Below, piece by piece: positions 1 through 9,363 of a DNA stretch of 64,000 nucleotides. The position numbers were made by a program, and so were the translations under genes. This stretch comes from Galbitalea sp036266835 (lineage in GTDB: Bacteria > Actinomycetota > Actinomycetes > Actinomycetales > Microbacteriaceae): NCBI GenBank assembly GCA_036266835.1, contig DATAXD010000070.1, positions 1 to 64,000 of the forward strand, in the 5' to 3' direction. Below the pieces are notes generated by a model. It did not search any database. It saw only the letters and a program-made list of their open reading frames with translations, and had not been told where the DNA came from. Every line of letters starts with the position of its first letter. Within the stretch, counting starts at the first letter, position 1.

Positions 1-35
1 CCCCCCCCCGCCCCTCACAGAACCAGCTTGGGCGG

Positions 36-905
36 TCAGCCTACGAGGCCCTGCACGAAAACGTGTGGGGTGAAACCGGTGAGGTCGCCGATGCCTTCGC
101 CCTGTCCGATGAGTTTGATCGGGATGCCGGTCTTCTCCTGCACGGCAAGGACGAAGCCGCCCTTGGCCGAACCATCCAGCTTGGTGAGAACAAGCCCGGT
201 GACGCCTGCGTGCTCGATGAAGGCCTCGGCCTGGCTGAGCCCGTTCTGGCCGGTCGTCGCGTCCAGCACGAGCAGCACCTCGGCGATGGGCGCCTGCTTC
301 TCGATCACCCGCCGAATCTTCGACAACTCATCCATCAGCCCGCTCTTGGTCTGCAAGCGTCCGGCGGTGTCAATAAGCACGATCTCGATGCCGTCCTGCT
401 GGGCTTTTTCGACCGTCTGGAAGGCGACCGATGCCGGATCCTGCCCCGGATGCTGTGGCCGCACGATCTGTGCCCCGCCACGCACAGCCCAGGTGGCAAC
501 CTGTTCGACGGCAGCCGCGCGGAAGGTGTCCGCCGCTCCCACGATCACGCTGCGCCCGTAATTGGTGAGGAACTTGGCGAACTTGCCAATGGTCGTCGTT
601 TTCCCGACGCCGTTGACGCCGACCACCAGCACCACCGCTGGCCGGTTGCTCAGGAGCAGGGTGGAGTCGAGTCTGACGAGCCGTTCCTCGAGGTTCTCGC
701 GGAGCATCCGCTTCAGGTCGGCGGGGTCTGTGGTGCGGTACTTCGCGACGCTCGCGCGCAACTCGTCGATCACCGAGTCGGTGATGTCCGGCCCGAAGTC
801 GGCCGAGATCAGGGCATCCTCGAGGCCCTCCCAGGTTTCGTCGTCGATCGTCTTGCGCGAAAACATGCCGCGCAGGGCACCGGACAGCGACCACGATGGA
901 GCCAT
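36..905 (-). CDS. ftsY: Signal recognition particle receptor FtsY
   Basis: SRP-family GTPase that docks ribosome-nascent chain/SRP complexes at the membrane for co-translational insertion. The 289-residue protein carries the NG domain: Walker A GVNGVGKTTT at about residues 96-105, DTFRAAA at 126-132, DTAGR at 179-183 and TKLDGSAKGG near 240. The acidic A domain of longer FtsY proteins is absent; the N-terminus is short (residues 1-30) with SGALRGMF, which may serve as a minimal membrane-binding helix. The ATG at 905 is the only sensible start. In most actinobacteria ftsY directly follows smc; here about 4.6 kb of unrelated genes separate them. Confidence 0.97.
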   Translation of the reverse strand: MAPSWSLSGALRGMFSRKTIDDETWEGLEDALISADFGPDITDSVIDELRASVAKYRTTDPADLKRMLRENLEERLVRLDSTLLLSNRPAVVLVVGVNGVGKTTTIGKFAKFLTNYGRSVIVGAADTFRAAAVEQVATWAVRGGAQIVRPQHPGQDPASVAFQTVEKAQQDGIEIVLIDTAGRLQTKSGLMDELSKIRRVIEKQAPIAEVLLVLDATTGQNGLSQAEAFIEHAGVTGLVLTKLDGSAKGGFVLAVQEKTGIPIKLIGQGEGIGDLTGFTPHVFVQGLVG

Positions 906-1098
906 GCGAACAGCTTAGGAGTTGGTCGTGCTCGTGTTGCGAAGCGAAGCAATCGAAAAAGCGCGCCCAGCTGCCGCCCGCCACAGCGCATCCGGACCTC
1001 ACATCGGCCGCTCACGCTCGCCGGGTCGTCGCGGACCGTCGCGTAAGCTGAAGAGCCGACCAGGACGCTCCCATGTGGTCGGCACGGAAGGAGTCGGG

Positions 1099-2283
1099 AT
1101 GGGGACTGGGCCTGGTCCGGCGGACGAGCGATCGCTCGCGTGGGAGGCCCTGCCTGCCTTCGAAAATCCGCTGCACGTGGGGCGCCCAAACATCGGCGAT
1201 CGGGCAATGTTCGATTCGATGGTGGACCAGATGTTCGAGCGGCGCTGGCTCTCAAACGACGGCCCGCTTGTGCAGGAATTCGAGGCGCGCATCGCCGAGT
1301 TCATTGGTGTGAAGCATTGCATTGCAATGAACAACGGAACTCTGGCCCTTGAGATCGCGATCAGAGCTCTCGGTCTGACGGGTGAGGTGATCGTCCCGTC
1401 ATACTCGTTCGTGGCAACGGCCCATGCGTTGGACTGGCTGGGTATAACACCGGTGTTCGCCGACATCGATCCCGCGACGCATAACCTCGATACCGCGTCG
1501 GTGCGCGCGGCGATTACCCCGAAGACCTCAGGCATCATCGGTGTGCACCTATGGGGGCGACCGGCGCCGGCGAAAGAGCTTCAGGAGATTGCGGACGAGC
1601 ACGGGCTACAACTCATGTTCGACGCCGCACATGCATTCGGCTGCACGCTGGATGGACAGCGAATCGGCGGCTTCGGCCGGGCCGAGGTGTTCAGCTTCCA
1701 TGCCACAAAGTTCTTCAACACGTTCGAAGGTGGCGCCGTCGTGACGAACGACGACGATGTCGCCGACCAGGCCCGGCACATGCGCAACTTCGGGTTCGAG
1801 GGGCCCGACAACGTGACCACACGGGGCACCAACGGGAAATTAACGGAGATTTGCGCCGCAATGGGGCTCACCAACCTTGCGAGCGTCGACGAAGTCATTG
1901 CAGTCAATCACCGCAACTACCTCGCGTATCAGAGCGCGCTCGCTGGCATCGCGGGCATTCACTTGACGCAGTTCGATGAGTCGGAAACGGGTAACTTCCA
2001 GTACATCACCATCGAGGTCGACGACGAGTGCCTTGCGTCCCGCGACGACATCGTTGCGGGTTTGACATCGAAGAACGTGCTCGCGCGCAAATACTTCTGG
2101 CCGGGCATCCACCGCATGCAGCCGTATCGTGAGCAGGATCCTGATGCTGGGAGCCGGCTGCCGAACACGGAGCGGATTGCGCGCCGCGTCATCGTGCTCC
2201 CCACCGGCACGTCAGTCAACGAGAACGATATCGAGCTGATCGCCGCGATGATCCGAACACTCTCGGGCGGCCATGCGTCCTGA
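1099..2283 (+). CDS. DegT/DnrJ/EryC1/StrS-family sugar aminotransferase
   Basis: PLP-dependent aminotransferase of nucleotide-sugar biosynthesis, expected to convert a keto-sugar nucleotide to an amino sugar. The start is the ATG at 1099, placed by a strong ribosome-binding site GGAAGGAG 5 nt upstream; the frame stays open further upstream but looks non-coding. At 394 residues it has family length. The PLP lysine is K204 in SFHATKFFNTFEGG, with FDAAHAFG as the cofactor-contacting aspartate region. It overlaps the next gene (NeuD-type acetyltransferase) by 11 bp. The pair resembles VioA/VioB or PglE/PglD, implying a 4-amino-4,6-dideoxy-sugar that is then N-acylated. No dehydratase or glycosyltransferase lies nearby, so the exact sugar is unknown. 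Confidence 0.9.
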   Translation: MGTGPGPADERSLAWEALPAFENPLHVGRPNIGDRAMFDSMVDQMFERRWLSNDGPLVQEFEARIAEFIGVKHCIAMNNGTLALEIAIRALGLTGEVIVPSYSFVATAHALDWLGITPVFADIDPATHNLDTASVRAAITPKTSGIIGVHLWGRPAPAKELQEIADEHGLQLMFDAAHAFGCTLDGQRIGGFGRAEVFSFHATKFFNTFEGGAVVTNDDDVADQARHMRNFGFEGPDNVTTRGTNGKLTEICAAMGLTNLASVDEVIAVNHRNYLAYQSALAGIAGIHLTQFDESETGNFQYITIEVDDECLASRDDIVAGLTSKNVLARKYFWPGIHRMQPYREQDPDAGSRLPNTERIARRVIVLPTGTSVNENDIELIAAMIRTLSGGHAS

Positions 2284-2932
2284 GGCACGACTCGACTTTT
2301 CCAGGCTTTACGTCTTTGGCGCCGGCGGCCACGGGCGGGAGATCGCGTGGCTCGCCGAGCGCGCCTGGCGGGAGATCCCCGAGATCGTCTTTCTGGTCGA
2401 TGATTCGAAACACCTGAAGAGCCCGGTGGACGGATATCCGGTGAGACTTCTGGAAGATGAGGAACTCGCGTCGGACTCGCGTGTCGTCGTAGCGGTCGGC
2501 GACCCGAAGTCGCGTCGCGGGATTGCGAACGCCTTCGAGGAGCGGGGCGTGCGCGCCGCAACCATCGTTGACCCGACAGTCACGCGCTCGGGTCGCATCT
2601 CGATTGGCGATGGCGCGGTGGTATTTCCGGGGTGCGTCCTCACGACGGACGTGACGCTTGGTCGGCATGTGCACGTCAACGTCGGCTGCACGGTGTCCCA
2701 CGATTCGCGCGTGGGAGACTTTTCATCGATTTCGCCCGGCGTTCACATCGCAGGCAACGTGCGAATCGGCGAAACCGTATTTGTCGGCGTCGGCGCGAAT
2801 ATCATCAACGGGCTCACCGGGGCCCCGCTTGTCGTTGGGGACCGAGCCGTGATTGCGGCGGGCGCCTGCGTAATCGGTCCCGTAGATGCCGGCTCGATGG
2901 TCGCAGGAGTACCTGCCGTAAAGAAGCGTTGA
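2273..2932 (+). CDS. NeuD/PglD-family sugar N- or O-acetyltransferase
   Basis: Acyl-CoA-dependent acetyltransferase with an N-terminal Rossmann-like sugar-binding part (GAGGHGRE at residues 16-23) and a C-terminal left-handed beta-helix made of hexapeptide repeats from about residue 95. The likely catalytic histidine is in GCTVSHDSRVGD. The C-terminus AGVPAVKKR is typical of the family (219 residues). It overlaps the upstream aminotransferase by 11 bp, so the two are translationally coupled and probably act in sequence: amination, then acylation. An acetyl donor is the family norm; a different acyl group cannot be excluded. Confidence 0.9.
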   Translation: MRPEARLDFSRLYVFGAGGHGREIAWLAERAWREIPEIVFLVDDSKHLKSPVDGYPVRLLEDEELASDSRVVVAVGDPKSRRGIANAFEERGVRAATIVDPTVTRSGRISIGDGAVVFPGCVLTTDVTLGRHVHVNVGCTVSHDSRVGDFSSISPGVHIAGNVRIGETVFVGVGANIINGLTGAPLVVGDRAVIAAGACVIGPVDAGSMVAGVPAVKKR

Positions 2933-2974
2933 CCCGACGGGCGCGCGACCGCGCTTCTCGCCAAGCCCCGTTTT

Positions 2975-2990
2975 TCGCGCCAGAGCGCGA
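2975..2990. terminator. Small hairpin between convergent genes
   Basis: Perfect 6-bp inverted repeat TCGCGC-caga-GCGCGA in the 72-bp gap between the convergent acetyltransferase and protease genes, directly preceded on the plus strand by a run of five T. It could act as a terminator for either transcript, but there is no T-run in the canonical position downstream of the stem, so this is tentative. Confidence 0.3.
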
Positions 2991-3004
2991 CATGACGAGT
3001 TCGC

Positions 3005-5446
3005 TCAGGAAATGACCACGGGGGCGATGGTGCTGCCGTCGCCGGCGATCGTGTAACCAGACCAGCCACTGCTGAACTCGACGCGTGCCTGGAAGCCACC
3101 GACCCCGGTTCCCCGATACAACCACAGCCTGCCCACGGAATCCCGGCCGACAATGTCCAGGTATCCATCGTGATTGAAATCGCCCACCGCGACAATCGAG
3201 TAACCCTGCCAACCGGAGCCGAGCTGCATCCGGCTTCCCAGCGTCCCTGAACCGGTCCCCGGATACAGCCAGAGCGCCCCCGAAGAGTCGCGCACCAACA
3301 GGTCCGAATTACCATCCCCGTTGAAATCACCGACCCCCACAATCGAGGTCTTCGTCTGCCAGCCCACGTCAATCTGAACAGGCGCACCCATCACAGCATC
3401 ACCCGTAAACGGATACAACCAGACCTTGCCCGACGAATCCCGCGTCACGATATCCGCATGCCCATCGCCGGTGAAATCGGCAACACCCTGAATCGCCGTC
3501 ATCCCCGCAAACGCACCAGGGTCACCCAACTGCACCCCGGCACTCAACGTGTGAGAGCTAGCCCACGGATACAACCACAACGTGCCAACAGAATCCCGCG
3601 CCACCAGATCCGGATGCCCATCCCCGGTCAGATCCCCCACCGACACCAACGCCGTCATCGACTTCCAATTCGCCGTCCCGGTCGCCGTAATCTGCACACG
3701 AGCCGACAAATGACCAGACCCAGTACCCGGATACAACCACAGCGCCCCGTTAGCATCCCGCGCCATGATGTCCGAATTACCATCACCATTGAAATCACCA
3801 ACACCACCAGTGACCGCAGTGGTGATGGGCACGAGCACGACAATCGTGCCGGTGGTCGCGATGCTCTTCGAGTACCCCGAGGTCGCCACCAGCGAATAGG
3901 TGTGCTTGCCCGCGGTCACCGACGACAGGGGGAATGACCAGGAACCGCCGGAAGCCGAGACCGTGGAGGTCGCGGTGTGCGACCCATCGAGGTACAGCGA
4001 GACCATCGACGCGGGGTTCGGGTTCGCCAGCGTTCCCTTGAAGTTGCCCGTGGTGAACGCGTTCGCGCCGCTCGCCGGTGAGGTGACCTTGGGAGCGGAA
4101 ACCGTTAGACCCAACTGCCAGTTGGCACCCTGCTCGCTCTGAACGCTGGCGTATCCCGCGTCCGCCGAAACCATGGGAAAGAACACCGACTGATAGCCCG
4201 GGTCGTCGGCGGCACCGTCGGAAGGTTTACTCTCCGGGTTGGCGCACGCCTTGCTTGCGCTGGTGAAGGTTTGTGGGAAGTCGCTGCCGGAGTCGATGCC
4301 GACGGCCTCGGTGCCGATGACCGCTCCGCCGCCGCTGTCGCCGGGAATCAAGCAGGTCGTGGCGACGATGGTGTTGACGTACTGGCCACTAACCAATACC
4401 TCGCTGTCGACCGCCTCGATCTTGCCGCAGGTCCAGCCCGTCGTGCTGCCGGACTTGCACAGGGTCGCCCCGTCCATGGCCGCGGTTTCGCCCGTGATTC
4501 CGAGCGGAGTCGAGGCGGTCGGCGCCTTGGTGCTCGGGCTGCTGCCCGAGTTGCCTCCCCAGGTGGCGACGCTGCCGTTGGCCACCACGCCGGAGTCACC
4601 CTCGGAAACGATGCCGTAGTCATCTTCGTGAGCGAAGTCTCCCTTGGTGCCGCCGTAGTCGGCTTCGTCTGGCACGGCGGTACCGATCGCGGCTCCAAGA
4701 CTCACTGTGTTCTTGTACACGCCCGAAGTGGTCTGCACTCGCAGGAACACCGAATTCCCATCGGGGATCACCGTCGCGCAGTGGCCGGCGGTCACGAACT
4801 GCGCTGCGCCAGTCGCCACGCTGTAACCGTTGAATCCGATCGAACACAGGTCACCGTCTCCGGCTCCGGAGTTCTGGCCGGGGGTCGAATAGAAGAAGTA
4901 CCCCTCGCCCCCGTAGATGTTGGTCGAACTGACCGAGTGGAACGTCTGTTTGCTGAGGTCGGGGGTCTTCGGTGCGCCGACGACCGCGGTCGCCCCGGTG
5001 GCAACTACAGTCCGGACTTGCGACGCCGAGGCGACGTTGACGACCAGCTTCGCGCCGACCATTTTCGAACCGAGCACGTGCACGCCTGCGGTCTTCAGCG
5101 AAGCGACGACCTTTACCGCGTGCTCTTCGGCAGCGGCATCTGCCAGGTACTGGGCCGCGGTGAGGTGCACGTCGCGGCTGACCGCGATGACGAGACCTTT
5201 GGGCAGTTTGGCCGCCGCCGCCGCGTATTCGCTCGCCGGATAGCTGCCCATCGCCAGCGGCTGCGGCTTGTGTTGCACGGTCGGTGTCGCCGCAGTCGAT
5301 CCAGCCGTAGTAGAAGTGGCTGACGAAACTGCAGCACGTTCGAGCGGCACCCCGATCGCGGTCGCAACTCCCAGAGCTACAGCGATGCCTAAGGCAATCG
5401 CCGCAATCCGTTTTCCGCCAACCAGCCGCTTTTCGCGCATAACCAT
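3005..5446 (-). CDS. Secreted trypsin-like serine protease with C-terminal FG-GAP/VCBS repeats
   Basis: Exported S1-family (chymotrypsin-fold) protease. The start is the ATG at 5446, preceded by GGTGGAG 8 nt away; a GTG at 5473 and an ATG at 5440 are alternatives. A basic N-terminus and hydrophobic stretch (about residues 10-35) form a signal sequence. A propeptide-like region precedes the protease domain, with the catalytic His in TAGHC (about H222), an Asp in the EDDYGIV region, and Ser in GDSGGG (about S371). An Ig-like segment (about 460-540) follows, then five FG-GAP-like repeats, each with a calcium-loop motif such as DFNGDGNSD and a WLYPGTGSG strand, probably a beta-propeller for adhesion or substrate binding. 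No sortase signal is visible. It is flanked by unrelated genes and probably transcribed alone. Confidence 0.87.
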   Translation of the reverse strand: MVMREKRLVGGKRIAAIALGIAVALGVATAIGVPLERAAVSSATSTTAGSTAATPTVQHKPQPLAMGSYPASEYAAAAAKLPKGLVIAVSRDVHLTAAQYLADAAAEEHAVKVVASLKTAGVHVLGSKMVGAKLVVNVASASQVRTVVATGATAVVGAPKTPDLSKQTFHSVSSTNIYGGEGYFFYSTPGQNSGAGDGDLCSIGFNGYSVATGAAQFVTAGHCATVIPDGNSVFLRVQTTSGVYKNTVSLGAAIGTAVPDEADYGGTKGDFAHEDDYGIVSEGDSGVVANGSVATWGGNSGSSPSTKAPTASTPLGITGETAAMDGATLCKSGSTTGWTCGKIEAVDSEVLVSGQYVNTIVATTCLIPGDSGGGAVIGTEAVGIDSGSDFPQTFTSASKACANPESKPSDGAADDPGYQSVFFPMVSADAGYASVQSEQGANWQLGLTVSAPKVTSPASGANAFTTGNFKGTLANPNPASMVSLYLDGSHTATSTVSASGGSWSFPLSSVTAGKHTYSLVATSGYSKSIATTGTIVVLVPITTAVTGGVGDFNGDGNSDIMARDANGALWLYPGTGSGHLSARVQITATGTANWKSMTALVSVGDLTGDGHPDLVARDSVGTLWLYPWASSHTLSAGVQLGDPGAFAGMTAIQGVADFTGDGHADIVTRDSSGKVWLYPFTGDAVMGAPVQIDVGWQTKTSIVGVGDFNGDGNSDLLVRDSSGALWLYPGTGSGTLGSRMQLGSGWQGYSIVAVGDFNHDGYLDIVGRDSVGRLWLYRGTGVGGFQARVEFSSGWSGYTIAGDGSTIAPVVIS

Positions 5447-5549
5447 CCGCTCGCTCCACCCCAACGCAGCCACGCCGCTGCAGACATCAAGCCCAGCCTA
5501 CGGTGCGACCCGACCGTTCGATGTACCCCATCTGAGGCGCAAAAACGTG

Positions 5550-8500
5550 TCAGCCCGCGGCCCGTTCCGGATGCGCGACGCGCTGGCCGACGACCGCGCT
5601 GATGCCGTCCGCGCGCATCGAAACGCCGTAGAGGGCATCCGCTATTTCCATGGTGCGCTTCTGGTGGGTGATGACAATCAGCTGGGACGTCTGCCGCAGA
5701 TCCTCGAGGATCGTCAGCAGCCGCCCGAGGTTGGAGTCGTCCAGCGCAGCCTCGACCTCGTCCATGATGTAGAACGGGCTCGGCCTGGCCTTGAAGATCG
5801 CGATGAGCAGGGCAACGGCGGCAAGCGATCGCTCGCCACCCGACAGGAGCGACAGGCGTTCGATCTTCTTGCCGGCCGGCTTCACGGTGACCTCGATGCC
5901 GGTCGTGAGGATGTTCTCGGGATCGGTCAGGTGGATGCTGCCTGCTCCGCCGGGGAACAGCACCGGGAATACCTGGTTGAATGCCGCTTTGGTGTCTTCG
6001 AAGGCCGAGGAGAAGATGTCCTGCATCTTCTCGTCGATCTCGTCGATGATGGTGAGGAGATCCTTGCGGGTGTTCGTCAGGTCGGTGAGCTGTTCCGTAA
6101 GGAACTTGTGCCGCTGTTCCAGGGCGGCGAACTCCTCGAGGGCGAGCGGATTGACCCGACCCAGCTGCGTGAGTTTGCGATCGGCGACCGCGAGGCGGGA
6201 TTCCTGCTCGGTGCGGACGTAGGGCTTCCCCTCTAGCTGTGGTCTCGATACGCGTTCGGCTTCGCCGAGCGCTACTCGACCATCGGTGTCGTCCAGCGAA
6301 TCGTCTTCGGGCACCGGAACATCCGGCCCGTACTCGGCGATCAGAACGTCCTCGACAAGCCCGAGCTCTTCCCCCGCGCGCTCAAGAAGCGTCGAGAGCT
6401 GGAGCTTCTTCTCGTAGACCTGCATCTCGAGACCGTGCACCGTGTCGCCGACGGTCGCCAGTCTTTCGCGAAGCGAACTCTCCGACGTGCGCAGCGCGAT
6501 GAGTTCCTCATTCTGGGATGACCGTTCCGCCTCGCGGGCGGCCAGTGCCACCCTCGCTTCGGACATCGAGCGGTCGACCGCATCCAGCACGGCCGGCAGC
6601 GCCGCGAGGACCGTCCTCGCCGACTGCACCTGCCGGGCACGGATGACCGTGCGACGCGCCTGCTCGTCGGCTGCGGCCCGCTCGGTGACCAGCTGCTGGG
6701 CCAGCGAGTTCGCTCGTGCCTCCTCGGCGCGTACTCGCTCTCGAGCCGTCTCGAGTTGAATGCGGAGCTCGACCTCGGCGAGCCGCGCGTTCTCAAGCTC
6801 GACAACCATCGCGTCGCGACTCGAGACATCCAGGATTGGGCGGGGCGTCGCCGCGTAGTCGTCACGCTCCGCGGTGGCGCTCTGGACTTCATCCTCCGCC
6901 GTCCGCTCGGCCTCGGTTGCGCGTTCGACCGCGGCGGACAGCCGCTCCCATTCGGCCTGCGCCGCCTCGAGCTGGATGCGCAGGCGCCCGAGGCGCTCGG
7001 CGTGTGAGGCGAGCGCAGCGTCGAAGTCGCGCAGGTTTGCCAACGCGGCAGCAGCATCCGTCTGCGCGCTCTCCAGCTGGCCGCGCTTCTCGGCCAGCGC
7101 GAACCTCGCGCGCTCGATCGAGGTACTGACGACGCTGAGTTGCTCGGCTGCCACGTCACGTTCGGCAACGAGTTCGAGCCGGGACCGCTTCGCCCCGGTT
7201 CCGCCGCGCAGCACGTACTCGGTGAGCACGTCGCCGGCGCGGGTGATCGTGGTCAGCCCGCCGATTTCGCGGATCTTCGGCCACGCGGCACGGGCCACGT
7301 CGAGATCGTCGACGATCACAACGTGAGACAGGATGCCGAGGATGCCTGCGGGCGCCTCCACAAACTCGCTCGCGGGGGAAACGCCCTTCGGCAGCGAGCC
7401 GAGGGATCCGGCGTCCGCCGCATCCGCCACGACAATTTCCACGCGTCCGGCATCCGAATCGCGAGCGCGCGACAGCGCAGCGACCGCCGCCTCGTGGTCA
7501 TCGGCGAGTACGGCATCCGCGAGGGTTCCCAGCGCCGCGGCGATTGCCGCCTCGTAGCCCGGCGTGACTCGAACGTGCTCGGCGACCAGGCCGCGGATTC
7601 CCGGTGTCCCGACGATCGCCGCCGAACCATCCTTCTGATCGACGGCCATCGACAGCGCCGAGGTGCGTGCGGCGAGAGCGTCGCGCTCACGCTCCAGCGC
7701 ATGCAGCTCATCGCGCTTCGTCTCGATGTCCTGCTGGAGTTCGGATACGAGTGCTTCGGCGGCTTCATACAGCGAGTCGAGCGTGCCGTCCCCTCCGTCG
7801 CTGGTCGCCGCGTCCGCTTCGAGCGCGACGAACTCCGTTCGCGTGCCCTCGCGCCGCTCCTCGGCCTGGGCGAGGGCGGCCCGTTGGCGCGCCAGCTCAT
7901 CGCGAGTAGCCGTGAGCCGCGATTGCGCGACCTCGATCTGGCTCGCAAGGCGCGCGATTTCGAGGTCATGCCGCGAAACAAGTGCACTCTGGGCGCTGAT
8001 CTCATCGTCGAGCGAGTCGAGCGATGCCTTCGCCGTCGCGCTCGCGGCGGCCGCGACACCAACTGAGCCTTCTGCGTCGGCAACATCGCCCCGAAGCCGA
8101 TCCGCTTCCGCTCGAGCCTCGGTGACCATGCTCTCGGAGATGGTCACGCCAGCGCCGGGAAGCTCGGCCGTTGACCCGAGCAGCGCGAGTTTCTGGTTCG
8201 CGAGCGCGTACAGCCCGCGGAGGTGGTCCTGAACCTGCTCGAGACCGAAGGCGGTTTGGCGTGCGTGATCGACGGCATCGCCGACCATGGCCTGCTCGAT
8301 CCGCCCGACCCGAAGCCGAGCCTGGTCCTGCTGCTCCTGCAGCACGATTCGCTCGCTCTTGCGTTCGCTCTCGCTGCGTCCGAACTGGGTCAGTGCCTCG
8401 CGCAATTGCGAGACGTCGTCGGCCAGCAGGCGGGCCCGGGCATCCCGGACGATCGCGGCGATGGTCTGGGCCTCTCGCGCGATCTCGGCCTGGTGCCCGA

Positions 8501-9113
8501 GTGGCTTAAGCTGCCGCCGGATTTCGCCGGCGAGATCAGAAAGCCTGGTCAGATTGGCGTGCATCGCTTCGAGCTTGCGAAGGGTCTTCTCCTTGCGGCG
8601 ACGATGCTTCAGGATGCCGGCGGCCTCCTCGATGAATCCGCGGCGCTCCTCGGGATTGGCGTGGAGCACGGCATCCAGCTGGCCTTGCCCGACGATGACG
8701 TGCATCTCGCGCCCGAGGCCGGAGTCGCTGAGGAGCTCCTGCACGTCGAGCAGGCGACACGCCTCGCCGTTGATCGCATACTCGCTGGCGCCGTTGCGGA
8801 AGAGCGTGCGCGAGATCGTGACTTCGGTGTAGTCGATGGGCAATGCGGCATCCGAATTGTCGATGGTCAGCAGCACCTCGGCACGACCGAGCGGACCCTT
8901 GGTCGCTGTGCCCGCGAAGATGACGTCTTCCATCTTGCCGCCGCGGAGCGTCTTGGCCCCCTGTTCGCCCATGACCCAGGCGAGGGCGTCGACGACATTG
9001 CTCTTGCCGGAACCGTTCGGGCCGACGACACAGGTGACACCCGGTTCGAACGCGAAGGTGGTGCTGGTCGCGAACGACTTGAAGCCCTTGAGCGTCAGGC
9101 TCTTGAGGTACAA
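5550..9113 (-). CDS. smc: Chromosome segregation ATPase SMC
   Basis: Condensin core subunit that organises and segregates the chromosome with ScpA and ScpB. It has 1187 residues: ATPase head with Walker A GPNGSGKSN (about 32-40), long coiled coils, a hinge at about 500-660 (VGTPGIRGLVAEHV onward), and the C-terminal head with signature LSGGERSLAAVALL and Walker B FYIMDEVEAALDD. The start is TTG at 9113 (MYLKSLTLKGF is the canonical SMC N-terminus), with AAGGGA just upstream. Residues about 943-958 (DGRVALGEAERVSRP) are encoded by a dispersed palindromic repeat inserted in frame in the distal coiled coil. It is separated from mutM by an 8-kb plus-strand block and from ftsY by the protease and sugar genes. 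Confidence 0.97.
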   Translation of the reverse strand: MYLKSLTLKGFKSFATSTTFAFEPGVTCVVGPNGSGKSNVVDALAWVMGEQGAKTLRGGKMEDVIFAGTATKGPLGRAEVLLTIDNSDAALPIDYTEVTISRTLFRNGASEYAINGEACRLLDVQELLSDSGLGREMHVIVGQGQLDAVLHANPEERRGFIEEAAGILKHRRRKEKTLRKLEAMHANLTRLSDLAGEIRRQLKPLGHQAEIAREAQTIAAIVRDARARLLADDVSQLREALTQFGRSESERKSERIVLQEQQDQARLRVGRIEQAMVGDAVDHARQTAFGLEQVQDHLRGLYALANQKLALLGSTAELPGAGVTISESMVTEARAEADRLRGDVADAEGSVGVAAAASATAKASLDSLDDEISAQSALVSRHDLEIARLASQIEVAQSRLTATRDELARQRAALAQAEERREGTRTEFVALEADAATSDGGDGTLDSLYEAAEALVSELQQDIETKRDELHALERERDALAARTSALSMAVDQKDGSAAIVGTPGIRGLVAEHVRVTPGYEAAIAAALGTLADAVLADDHEAAVAALSRARDSDAGRVEIVVADAADAGSLGSLPKGVSPASEFVEAPAGILGILSHVVIVDDLDVARAAWPKIREIGGLTTITRAGDVLTEYVLRGGTGAKRSRLELVAERDVAAEQLSVVSTSIERARFALAEKRGQLESAQTDAAAALANLRDFDAALASHAERLGRLRIQLEAAQAEWERLSAAVERATEAERTAEDEVQSATAERDDYAATPRPILDVSSRDAMVVELENARLAEVELRIQLETARERVRAEEARANSLAQQLVTERAAADEQARRTVIRARQVQSARTVLAALPAVLDAVDRSMSEARVALAAREAERSSQNEELIALRTSESSLRERLATVGDTVHGLEMQVYEKKLQLSTLLERAGEELGLVEDVLIAEYGPDVPVPEDDSLDDTDGRVALGEAERVSRPQLEGKPYVRTEQESRLAVADRKLTQLGRVNPLALEEFAALEQRHKFLTEQLTDLTNTRKDLLTIIDEIDEKMQDIFSSAFEDTKAAFNQVFPVLFPGGAGSIHLTDPENILTTGIEVTVKPAGKKIERLSLLSGGERSLAAVALLIAIFKARPSPFYIMDEVEAALDDSNLGRLLTILEDLRQTSQLIVITHQKRTMEIADALYGVSMRADGISAVVGQRVAHPERAAG
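6240..6286. repeat. REP-like palindromic repeat, copy 1 (inside smc)
   Basis: Begins TGGTCTCGATACGCG and ends CTACTCGACCATCGG; the middle forms a 9-bp stem (GCGTTCGGC with GCCGAGCGC, one G-T wobble) and a TTC loop. Related copies sit at 24296-24341 and 56094-56128. This copy is translated in frame within smc. Short dispersed palindromes with these ends recur in Microbacteriaceae genomes as far as I recall; I could not check this. Confidence 0.75.
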
Positions 9114-9196
9114 GGTCGTCCCTTCTCGTTCGCGGCCGAATGCCTGCCATTACGGTACCCGACCCGCGCCCTCTCGGGTGGCGGGTGATCGTGACA

Positions 9197-9248
9197 CTCG
9201 CGGAGGGAGAAGTGGTGTCGCGGCGGGAGAAACAACTCCCTCCGCGAG
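9197..9248. repeat. Intergenic GGGAG/CTCCC palindrome between smc and the ABC exporter
   Basis: Perfect 13-bp inverted repeat: CTCGCGGAGGGAG at 9197-9209 and CTCCCTCCGCGAG at 9236-9248, with a 26-nt loop that itself contains CGCGGCGGGAG. It lies in the 250-bp gap between the divergent smc and ABC-ATPase genes, which otherwise holds no recognisable gene. The inner part aligns well with the 42-bp tandem units at 19616-19783, so both probably belong to one repeat family. Its position between two divergent starts argues against a terminator. Confidence 0.7.
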
Positions 9249-9363
9249 GCACTATCTCCCTCCAGTCACACGGGACGCGCACCGTGGGACCGTGACAAAG
9301 GTCATGGGGAAGTCATGAGAAGCGGTATGGGTATCGCGTTACCTTCTCGACGACCATCGGGTT

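Noticed and set aside
1..35. C-rich start of the window
   Set aside because: Only 35 bp downstream of ftsY; too short to assign a terminator or gene.
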